5,364 nt of DNA, taken from positions 1 to 5,364 of the forward strand of contig CAMPJM010000321.1 in assembly GCA_946886805.1 (NCBI GenBank). Direction: 5' to 3'. This document shows, in pieces, positions 1-4,934 of the stretch. Source of the DNA: an uncultured Flammeovirgaceae bacterium. Lineage in GTDB: Bacteria; Bacteroidota; Bacteroidia; Cytophagales; Cyclobacteriaceae. The first letter of the stretch is position 1. Every line of letters begins with the position of its first letter. Below the pieces are notes generated by a model, which made no database searches, was not told the origin of the DNA, and worked only from the letters and a program-made list of their open reading frames with translations. Both the position numbers and the translations under genes were made by a program.

Positions 1-74
1 TTTCCCTTGCGGTCGGAGGTTCCGCTTTACGCTCAAGCTCGATTTTACCCACACATCCTCCACTCATCCAAGGA

Positions 75-229
75 CAAAATTGAAATTTTGGCAGGTACTA
101 ACTAGGGAAATCGCATTTAAGATATTCCGAATTAAGCGAAACACGGCTCCCGATCATTAGTACCCGTCCGTATGGACGGATGAGTAGTTCATAGAAGCTT
201 CTTTCACTTTTAAAAGTGATGTACTAACT
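75..229. repeat. Cluster of inverted repeats with competing pairings
   Basis: Seen directly: CAAAAT/ATTTTG (75-80 and 85-90), CCGTCC/GGACGG with loop GTAT (164-179), the palindrome AGAAGCTTCT (193-202) and the perfect 16-base palindrome TCACTTTTAAAAGTGA (204-219). The element TTAGTACC at 157-164 can pair either with GGTACTAA at 94-101 (8 pairs) or, through TTAGTAC, with GTACTAA at 221-227 (7 pairs). The second pairing would enclose the other hairpins as a multibranch structure. GTACTAACT itself occurs twice (95-103 and 221-229), each time just after an inverted repeat. This could be a structured RNA, a small repeat element or protein-binding DNA. No known RNA family is recognised. Confidence 0.4.
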
Positions 230-355
230 GAGACGAGCAATACTCCAAAATTCTGGAAAATTCAATTTGAGTTAAAAAAGTTTCTTTCTCCCCGGCTTTT
301 CCACTTAGCACTAATTTATCAAGATCGTTTATACGCCACAATGGTTTAAAATTAC

Positions 356-394
356 GCTCACATATAAACTAATAGTTTACATGTGAGCATTTTT
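356..394 (+). terminator. Intrinsic terminator with no recognised gene upstream
   Basis: GCTCACAT (356-363) pairs with ATGTGAGC (381-388). After one mismatch, TAAACT (365-370) pairs with AGTTTA (374-379) around a three-base loop. A run of five T's (390-394) follows on the plus strand, giving the shape of a rho-independent terminator. On the minus strand only a weaker GTAATTTT follows, so plus-strand use is favoured, though bidirectional use is possible. No plus-strand gene is recognised at 1-355. Confidence 0.6.
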
Positions 395-606
395 ATAAAC
401 CTTCTTTGGTATTTTGGTTAAAATTGATGCCATTCGAATCGTGCAAACAGGAATTTCCAAGTATATACTTCACGAAGAATCTCGAAAACCCTACAGATCG
501 GAGCTTTAAGATTTTCAGATGTAGCAGTGCAAATTTTTGTTGAGGTTTAATATAGAAGCCCCGTAGATTTGCTCTGTGGCTGGCAAAATACAAATCGTAA
601 TTTCAT

Positions 607-632
607 ATATCGCATATTGCGATATGCAATAT
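607..632. repeat. Two overlapping inverted repeats
   Basis: ATATCGCA (607-614) and TGCGATAT (618-625) form a perfect 8-base inverted repeat around TAT. ATATTGC (614-620) and GCAATAT (626-632) form a second, 7-base inverted repeat that shares bases with the first. The two stems cannot form together. The symmetry and size would suit a dimeric DNA-binding protein as well as an RNA hairpin. No flanking gene indicates which. Confidence 0.4.
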
Positions 633-771
633 TCCCCGAATTGGTGAAGAAACTGGAGAGGAAAATGCAGGCGCTACTTTGGGCTCTACTTCTGACAAAA
701 TAAATGTATACAAAAAGGAATACGCAGGGGGACAAAAAAGGGGATTCTGCGAAATCAGTGCAGTTTTGAGC

Positions 772-802
772 AAAAAAAAGCACCGTTTAAAAACGATGCT
801 TT
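772..802 (-). terminator. ssrA intrinsic terminator
   Basis: Read on the minus strand, AAAGCATCGTT (802-792) pairs with AACGGTGCTTT (787-777) around a four-base loop, with a single U.G wobble. The pairing is followed by further T's down to 772. It lies about ten bases after the mature 3' end of tmRNA, where the ssrA transcript should end. On the plus strand the stem has a mismatch and no T run, so it acts in the minus direction. Confidence 0.85.
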
Positions 803-811
803 GGTAATTTG

Positions 812-1176
812 TGGAGCCGGCGAGATTCGAACTCGCGTCCAGATAAGGAAACCGAAATGCCTTCTACATGCTTAGTATAGTTTGGATTTTCGAAACGATG
901 CTGGCACTATACAAACCTACACCGTCCTTATTCGCGATTAATTTCGCAGATGCATCACGAACCTGCACCCACTAGTTCCGCATTTCGATGCCTCGATTGC
1001 TAGTCCGGCAGAACGGAGGACCAGCGAGACACATTGCTACTAAACTCTTAGTTAGGCAGCAAGGGCGTAGTTAGACTCGCCAATTATAAGTATGAAAGTT
1101 TTATTTACGGGAAATACTCACAACTCCCGGCATGCTTACACCCGACTTACACCTACTGTCAATTCCAGTCGGCCCC
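812..1176 (-). ncRNA. ssrA: tmRNA (transfer-messenger RNA), tag GESNYALAA
   Basis: tmRNA rescues ribosomes stalled on broken messages: with SmpB it enters as alanyl-tRNA, swaps in its own short reading frame and adds a degradation tag. The 5' end on the minus strand is GGGGCCGACTGGAATTGACA (from 1176). Its first seven bases pair with CGGCTCC at 819-813, closing the tRNA-like acceptor stem. The T-arm, with GTTCGAATC, lies at about 820-838. The mature RNA would be about 365 bases plus CCA, a normal length for a one-piece tmRNA. The discriminator A is at 812, but the next bases read CAA, so CCA is not encoded and must be added by tRNA nucleotidyltransferase. The tag frame lies at 1081-1052 and ends in the ALAA recognised by ClpXP-type proteases. 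A terminator follows at once. The identification is firm; the ends are good to a base or two. Confidence 0.96.
1052..1081 (-). other. tmRNA tag-peptide reading frame
   Basis: On the minus strand the codons GGC GAG TCT AAC TAC GCC CTT GCT GCC TAA give GESNYALAA and stop. With the alanine carried by tmRNA itself, the full tag would be AGESNYALAA. The C-terminal ALAA matches the classic degron. GGC is chosen as the resume codon because it puts the conserved YALAA end in frame and gives a tag of the usual length. Confidence 0.92.
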
Positions 1177-1183
1177 AAAATTT

Positions 1184-1218
1184 CAAAGATCAATAGTTTT
1201 AACCTTCCTGCAAAGATA
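1184..1218 (-). promoter_or_regulatory. ssrA promoter region (Bacteroidota type)
   Basis: On the minus strand TATCTTTG (1218-1211) matches the TAnnTTTG -7 consensus exactly. Initiation a few bases on would leave a leader of about 28 bases for RNase P to remove. An alternative is GATCTTTG (1191-1184), which fits less well but lies at the right distance for initiation at the mature 5' end 1176. It also has TTTG (1214-1211) 19 bases upstream. Which one is used cannot be decided from sequence. Confidence 0.5.
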
Positions 1219-1293
1219 AGGCAAAATTTCGAATCGTTGCTGAAAGTCTTTTTCTGCAACGGTTAAACAATAAGTATCAAAACGCCTGCCAAA

Positions 1294-1324
1294 TTGTAAA
1301 ACACTCCAAAAAAAGGTATTTTTG
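1294..1324 (+). promoter_or_regulatory. Promoter of the DUF481 gene
   Basis: TTG (1294-1296) and TATTTTTG (1317-1324) are separated by 20 bases, a good fit to the Bacteroidota -33/-7 promoter (TTTG and TAnnTTTG, about 19-21 apart). Initiation near 1331 would give a leader of about 20 bases before the ATG at 1350, without a Shine-Dalgarno sequence, as is usual in this phylum. It diverges from the ssrA promoter. Confidence 0.65.
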
Positions 1325-1349
1325 CCCTCTTTGAAATTAAATCCGTATC

Positions 1350-2171
1350 ATGAAATTTTTTAACGCCAAAATGGCAGTAAAATTATTTGTTGTTTTTGTA
1401 GCACACTTGCTCCTTTTTAACAATGCAGCCGCTCAAATCTTAAATGTTGAGAAATCCAGGATAAAAGAAGATTCTTCTAATTACTTCCTTGGAAATATAG
1501 GCTTCAGCTTAAGCTTATACAACCGGGATGCAGGGGAAGATGATCCGAATAGTTTTATAGGGCTGTCTGGCAACGGAGATTTTGCTTATGTGGCAAAAAA
1601 ACACAGCTATCTATTGATCAACTATATTAATTATACTGCCATTCAAGATGATCCTCTTGTACAAACAGGTTATACTCACTTTCGCACAAATTTTTATCGA
1701 AAAGCCACATTTTCAAATGAGGTATTCACGCAATACCAATACGACCTTGCACGAGGTTTGGATAGCAGATGGTTGGCAGGAACAGGTTTTAGAATAAAAT
1801 TGGTAAAAAGTAAAAACACGGATTTGATATTTGGTCCGGGAGTCATGTATGAATATGAAAAATGGCAAAGTCCTATAGAGGGCGACCCATACCGGGTAGC
1901 CAAACTATATAAATCGACCAATTATCTAAGTATCAGGCGAAAAATAAATGACCACATTGAATTCAACGCCATATCCTATTACCAGACAGGCTATGACAAT
2001 TCCATCGACAATTTCAGGCATAGGGTAAGCGGCGATGTCAATCTCACCATAAGTGTCACTGATAAGCTATCGCTGCTAACAACATTTAACTGCACCTTCG
2101 AAAATCGACCCATTGTGCCGGTAACCAAATTTATCTACAGCATTACCAATGGGCTGGCTTATTCCTTTTAG
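1350..2171 (+). CDS. DUF481-family outer-membrane beta-barrel protein
   Basis: The 273-residue product begins with a lysine-containing N-terminus, a hydrophobic core at about residues 11-23 and an AAA-Q signal peptidase I site near 28/29, so it is exported. The mature part has many alternating, aromatic-rich strands and ends in phenylalanine (AYSF), the usual C-terminal signature of barrels inserted by BAM. The central block at about 107-152 (GYTHFRTNFY, then QYQYD, RGLDSRWLAGTGFR) matches DUF481/YdiY-like proteins, whose biochemical role is unknown. Length fits the family. The ATG at 1350 is preferred because the signal peptide needs it; an internal Met8 would leave a shorter but still usable signal. 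A promoter lies just upstream, and dnaX starts 84 bases after the stop on the same strand. I see no terminator between them, so readthrough into dnaX is possible. Confidence 0.85.
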   Translation: MKFFNAKMAVKLFVVFVAHLLLFNNAAAQILNVEKSRIKEDSSNYFLGNIGFSLSLYNRDAGEDDPNSFIGLSGNGDFAYVAKKHSYLLINYINYTAIQDDPLVQTGYTHFRTNFYRKATFSNEVFTQYQYDLARGLDSRWLAGTGFRIKLVKSKNTDLIFGPGVMYEYEKWQSPIEGDPYRVAKLYKSTNYLSIRRKINDHIEFNAISYYQTGYDNSIDNFRHRVSGDVNLTISVTDKLSLLTTFNCTFENRPIVPVTKFIYSITNGLAYSF

Positions 2172-2219
2172 AAGATGGGGACAAAAATTCTACAATATCA
2201 TTTTAATTTATAATTACTA

Positions 2220-2250
2220 TTGCCTTTTAATATAAGGATTTCATAACTTG
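2220..2250 (+). promoter_or_regulatory. Possible dnaX promoter, near-leaderless
   Basis: TTG (2220-2222) and TAACTTG (2244-2250) are 21 bases apart and resemble the Bacteroidota -33/-7 pair with one T missing from the -7 element. If used, initiation would fall at or within a base or two of the ATG at 2256, giving a nearly leaderless message. dnaX may instead depend on readthrough from the gene upstream. Confidence 0.35.
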
Positions 2251-2255
2251 CACTA

Positions 2256-3410
2256 ATGGAAAATTTTGTTGTTTCAGCACGGAAATACAGGCCAAGCAAT
2301 TTTAATAGTGTAGTTGGACAATCTCACATTACAACCACCTTAAAAAATGCTATTAAAAACAACCACCTTGCCCAGGCCTTTTTATTTTGTGGTCCCAGAG
2401 GCGTAGGAAAAACTACTTGTGCGCGAATTTTAGCTAAGACTATAAATTGCCACAACCTCCAGTCGGATATGGAGCCTTGTAATGAATGTGATTCCTGCAA
2501 AAGCTTCAATCTCGGGAATTCGATGAACATCCACGAACTTGATGCGGCTTCCAATAATTCGGTTGAGGATATTAGAAATCTGGTAGACCAGGTGAGATAT
2601 GCTCCACAAGCCGGGAAGTACAAAATTTACATTATTGATGAGGTACATATGCTATCGAATCAAGCTTTCAACGCGTTCCTTAAAACGCTCGAGGAACCAC
2701 CGTCTTATGCTATTTTTATTTTAGCGACAACAGAAAAGCATAAAATTATTCCTACCATTCTAAGCAGGTGTCAGATTTTTGATTTCAATAGAATTCTTGT
2801 AGATGACATAACCCAACATTTACAATATATTTCCGAAAAAGAATCTATCGAAACCGAACAAGAAGCGCTCCACTTAATAGCGCAGAAGGCGGATGGTGCC
2901 TTAAGGGATGCCTTATCAATTTTTGACCTCATTGTTACCTTCTCTTCGGGAAGTAAAGTAACCTATCAGTCGACAATCGATAACCTGCATGTGCTCGATT
3001 ATGATTACTACTTTAAAATAACGGAAGCTCTTTTAGAAGAAAATATAGCTGCCTGTCTACTTACTTTTGATGAGATTCTTAAGAAAGGATTTGATGGCCA
3101 TAACTTCATAGTAGGTTTAAGTGAGCATTTCAGAAATTTGCTTGTATGCAAAGATCAGGCGACAATAAAATTGCTTCAGGTTTCAGAGAGTGTTCAAAAG
3201 AAATACCTATCTCAATCTTCAAGTTCAACAGTTTCTTTTTTACTTACTGCCTTAAATATTGCAAATCTTTGTGATCTAAATTTTAAAAGCAGCAAAAATC
3301 AACGACTTCATGTAGAGCTCACCTTGATGAAAATGGCTCACATTCCCTCAGCAATATTACTAGGTCAGCAACAAAATGACGGAGAGGAATTAAAAAAAAA
3401 AGCCAGCTAG
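2256..3410 (+). CDS. dnaX: DNA polymerase III gamma subunit, unshifted dnaX product
   Basis: Without slippage, translation from the same ATG at 2256 reads ELKKKAS and stops at TAG 3408-3410, giving 384 residues. This product keeps every part needed for clamp loading: Walker A and B, the four zinc cysteines, the SRC arginine finger, sensor 2, and the oligomerisation collar (about 245-370). It lacks the linker and the parts of tau that would bind DnaB and polymerase alpha. It ends at the domain III/IV boundary, a little shorter than E. coli gamma (431 residues). That the stop falls at a domain border rather than at random supports a real short isoform. Known in the family: E. coli and Thermus make gamma and tau from one gene. 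Inferred here: that both forms are made and in what ratio. Confidence 0.7.
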   Translation: MENFVVSARKYRPSNFNSVVGQSHITTTLKNAIKNNHLAQAFLFCGPRGVGKTTCARILAKTINCHNLQSDMEPCNECDSCKSFNLGNSMNIHELDAASNNSVEDIRNLVDQVRYAPQAGKYKIYIIDEVHMLSNQAFNAFLKTLEEPPSYAIFILATTEKHKIIPTILSRCQIFDFNRILVDDITQHLQYISEKESIETEQEALHLIAQKADGALRDALSIFDLIVTFSSGSKVTYQSTIDNLHVLDYDYYFKITEALLEENIAACLLTFDEILKKGFDGHNFIVGLSEHFRNLLVCKDQATIKLLQVSESVQKKYLSQSSSSTVSFLLTALNIANLCDLNFKSSKNQRLHVELTLMKMAHIPSAILLGQQQNDGEELKKKAS

Positions 3411-4033
3411 ATAAACAAAAAGATAATCAAGAAGGAGAAACTACTCAACAAGCACTTGGTGAGAACCAAGCTAATCAAACTTCAGAAAAGGCTTCACCTG
3501 TTTTAGCAGAAAAGAAACCCTCCACCGCCACTCCGTCTTTTGGAACTTTAAAGAAAACTTCAAAAATTCCAAAAGTTAGCACCTTAAAAGAAAAAGCTAC
3601 AGAGCCCGTAAAGGCCACTGTACTCGAGGATACTGAAGAAATAATCACAGCGACCGAAGAAAAAGAGGATACTCCAATTGACTCCCAAAGACTCGCAGAG
3701 GTGTGGTCAAAACTTGCAAAAAAAAAGAAGGCCGATGGCAGAGATCAGCTATTTATGCTCATGAGCCAGCCATATGATTTCAAGAATGATATAATTACCC
3801 TTACTTTGACTAGTCCTTTACAGGAAGATTTAATTAATGACTTCAGAACAGAAATTGTCCAGTACCTAAGAAAAGAATTACAAAATAAACAAATAGGGAT
3901 CTCCACTAAGCTGGTAAAACCAGAAGCAAGAAAGATGATTTATACGGCTCATGAAAAATTTAACTATCTCGCCGAAAAGCATCCTAATTTGTTGATTCTT
4001 AAAGAGCGATTAGGCTTGGATCCTGATTTTTAG
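2256..4033 (+). CDS. dnaX: DNA polymerase III tau subunit, made by -1 slippage
   Basis: Tau is the ATPase of the replicative clamp loader and also links it to the polymerase and the DnaB helicase. The full product needs a -1 shift (or one extra A in the message) at the ten A's 3392-3401; the joined protein is 592 residues, normal for Bacteroidota DnaX. Residues 1-382 are the AAA+ and collar domains: Walker A GPRGVGKT (46-53), zinc cysteines 65, 75, 78 and 81, Walker B IIDEVHM (126-132), sensor-1 ATTE (157-160), SRC with the arginine finger (170-172), and sensor-2 GALRDA (214-219). Residues 383 to about 472 are a Q/T/K/E-rich linker. From about 475 to the end is the C-terminal tau domain, ending LGLDPDF. 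The -1 frame has no stop from the A run to 4033 and no plausible start of its own, so it is not a separate gene. A broken gene or a sequencing error in the homopolymer is the alternative. Confidence 0.88.
3381..3414 (+). promoter_or_regulatory. dnaX slippage site: A10 run with flanking signals
   Basis: In the zero frame the codons are TTA AAA AAA AAA GCC AGC TAG; the ten A's lie at 3392-3401. A purine-rich GGAGAGG (3381-3387) sits four bases upstream of the run, placed like the Shine-Dalgarno-like stimulator in E. coli dnaX. I see no strong stem-loop after the run. The zero frame stops at 3408-3410 and the +1 frame at 3412-3414 (TAA), while the -1 frame stays open for more than 600 bases. A run this long supports transcriptional slippage, as in Thermus; a ribosomal -1 shift on A AAA AAA is also possible. 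Confidence 0.75.
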
Positions 4034-4059
4034 AAAGAAAATCCTAAGGCATTCTCCCC

Positions 4060-4086
4060 ATGAAATCCGCTTGGCCCTGATTTCAT
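4060..4086. repeat. Stem-loop in the dnaX 3' region
   Basis: ATGAAATC (4060-4067) is perfectly complementary to GATTTCAT (4079-4086) around an 11-base loop, 26 bases after the dnaX stop. No T run follows on either strand, so it is not a standard terminator. It could protect the 3' end of the message or be incidental. Confidence 0.35.
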
Positions 4087-4196
4087 AAAATCGAAAGCTG
4101 TGAAAATAATAAGAATAGCCGAAGCGTGACTTTCTATAGAAAAATAAAGATTTTACCCTCCAAACAGGAATTATCCTTTAAATATTGCTTACAGAA

Positions 4197-4246
4197 TAGC
4201 CCTTTTTTCTATAAACAAAAAAAGCCCATAAAGGGCTAGTATTTTT
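4197..4246. terminator. Nested bidirectional terminator between dnaX and the receiver gene
   Basis: The core hairpin is AGCCC (4223-4227) with GGGCT (4233-4237). On the minus strand it is followed directly by seven T's (complement of 4217-4223), a classic terminator about 25 bases after the receiver gene's stop. On the plus strand T's follow at 4241-4246. A longer alternative stem, TAGCCCTTT (4197-4205) with AAAGGGCTA (4230-4238), overlaps the core and could serve dnaX. It would separate the two convergent transcripts. Confidence 0.75.
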
Positions 4247-4262
4247 TAAATCGTAAGGTAAT

Positions 4263-4676
4263 TTACGCCGTAATGGATTTTATTTCACTTAATGCGTTCT
4301 CTGTCAACGGCTTCGTAATAAACCTTATAACGTGGTCATTATTTACTATTTTGTCTATATCGCGCTTATTATCGGAACTTGATAATATTATAACTTTACA
4401 CTTTTGCTTTACCAAATCCGAAAATTTTTCAAACTCGTAAAGAAAAACGAAGCCATCTACTATAGGCATATTAATATCTAAAAATATTATATCTGGTAGC
4501 TTCTCGGCGTCGTCTTTGTGTTTCTCTAAATACTCCAGCGCACTTTTTCCCGAGTTCTTGATTTCTACTGAATTTGCAAACTTAGTTATTTCTATTATCC
4601 TTTTGCTAATGAAGTTATCTGTATCATTGTCATCTACAAGCATAACTAAGTCAATATTTTTGTCCTCACTAATCAT
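4263..4676 (-). CDS. Response regulator, receiver domain only
   Basis: This encodes a 137-residue CheY-like receiver with no output domain. Numbered from the ATG at 4676, it has the acidic pair D15-D16 (MLVDDND), the phosphoacceptor D67 in IIFLDINMP, a conserved hydroxyl position in LSSSD (S99) and K122 in TKP, so the phosphorylation site is complete. Receivers of this kind in Bacteroidota usually pass phosphate between separately encoded hybrid kinases and other partners; no kinase lies in the window, so the partner is unknown. Start choice: the frame can be extended 12 codons to a GTG at 4712, just past an upstream stop, but the ATG at 4676 leaves the usual dozen or so residues before the first strand. 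Neither has a Shine-Dalgarno sequence. An exact -7 promoter element lies upstream at 4770-4777, and an intrinsic terminator lies just beyond the stop, so it is probably a single-gene transcript. Confidence 0.9.
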   Translation of the reverse strand: MISEDKNIDLVMLVDDNDTDNFISKRIIEITKFANSVEIKNSGKSALEYLEKHKDDAEKLPDIIFLDINMPIVDGFVFLYEFEKFSDLVKQKCKVIILSSSDNKRDIDKIVNNDHVIRFITKPLTENALSEIKSITA

Positions 4677-4769
4677 GGGTAAAATGTTTAATGCTTTGAT
4701 TTTTTTTAACACTGGTTATATTCAAGACAACATCTAAAAAGAGAAAAAATTATCTTCGAATCTGTTTAT

Positions 4770-4803
4770 CAAAGATAGGTTATTTAGAATCTCACGAACC
4801 AAA
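4770..4803 (-). promoter_or_regulatory. Promoter of the receiver gene
   Basis: On the minus strand TATCTTTG (4777-4770) matches TAnnTTTG exactly, with TTTG (4803-4800) 22 bases upstream, slightly long for this promoter class. Initiation near 4763 would give a leader of about 50 bases to the GTG at 4712 or about 87 bases to the ATG at 4676. Confidence 0.6.
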
Positions 4804-4862
4804 GTATTTGATTTAATCCTTATCTAAGTAAGATTATCAGAATAATTTAACAATTGAAGATT

Positions 4863-4891
4863 AAAAAATACTTGTTCCCATTACTGTATTT
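4863..4891 (-). terminator. Weak possible terminator of the LysM gene
   Basis: Read on the minus strand, AAATAC (4891-4886) pairs with GTATTT (4871-4866) and further T's follow to 4863. The stem is only six AT-rich pairs with a 14-base loop, so it is a weak candidate. It lies about 45 bases after the LysM stop codon, and nothing better is visible between the two minus-strand genes. Confidence 0.25.
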
Positions 4892-4934
4892 AAAGAAACG
4901 AAAAATATTAACTAATGTTTCTCATAGCCTAACA

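Larger units (their letters stand above)
1..771. other. Gene-free, repeat-rich stretch downstream of ssrA
   Basis: I find no protein or RNA gene here that I can defend. All open frames are short (at most about 80 codons), lack convincing starts, overlap one another on both strands, and match no family I recognise. What can be seen is a cluster of inverted repeats at 75-227, a strong hairpin followed by T's at 356-394, two overlapping inverted repeats at 607-632, and the ssrA terminator just past the right end. The stretch adjoins the 3' end of ssrA, a common insertion site for integrative elements. However, I see no integrase and no second copy of the ssrA 3' end. It may be a decayed insertion, an interspersed intergenic repeat, or the site of an unrecognised structured RNA; the sequence alone does not decide. 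Confidence 0.6.

Noticed and set aside
1..67. Minus-strand frame starting with ATG at 67 and leaving the window (MSGGCVGKIELERK...)
   Set aside because: Only 22 codons are visible, with no promoter match or family. It might be the start of a gene to the left but cannot be supported from this window.
210..371. Minus-strand stop-free stretch of about 52 codons
   Set aside because: No ATG, bounded by stops on both sides, and it runs through the 356-388 hairpin and a palindrome. A length expected by chance when six frames are scanned.
393..593. Minus-strand open frame of 66 codons starting at an ATG
   Set aside because: No recognisable family, no promoter or ribosome-binding signal, and an overlapping minus-strand frame at its start. 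Basic and hydrophobic composition is typical of chance frames in AT-rich DNA. It could be part of a repeat, which is raised as a finding.
547..783. Minus-strand open frame of 78 codons
   Set aside because: It starts inside the ssrA terminator and has a low-complexity, Cys/Phe/Ser-rich composition matching nothing known. It also overlaps another minus-strand frame and an open plus-strand frame.
601..804. Plus-strand stretch of 68 sense codons with a protein-like look (for example GEETGEENAG)
   Set aside because: A stop immediately precedes it, it has no ATG until near its end, and its last codons are the ssrA terminator stem. At best it is a remnant of coding DNA.
429..838. Integrative-element attachment site at the ssrA 3' end
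   Set aside because: Only ATTCGAA (7 bases) is shared between 433-439 and the tmRNA T-arm; no longer duplicate of the ssrA end and no integrase are visible.
1694..2648. Minus-strand open frames within the DUF481 gene and dnaX
   Set aside because: They are antisense shadows of genes with clear family matches on the plus strand.
3701..4033. A separate 110-residue gene after dnaX
   Set aside because: Its apparent start is a GTG inside a frame open all the way back to the A10 run, and its sequence is the C-terminal domain of tau. It is the second part of dnaX.
4131..4142. Perfect 12-base palindrome TTTCTATAGAAA after dnaX
   Set aside because: Short, AT-rich, without a loop or T run; readily explained by chance in this sequence.
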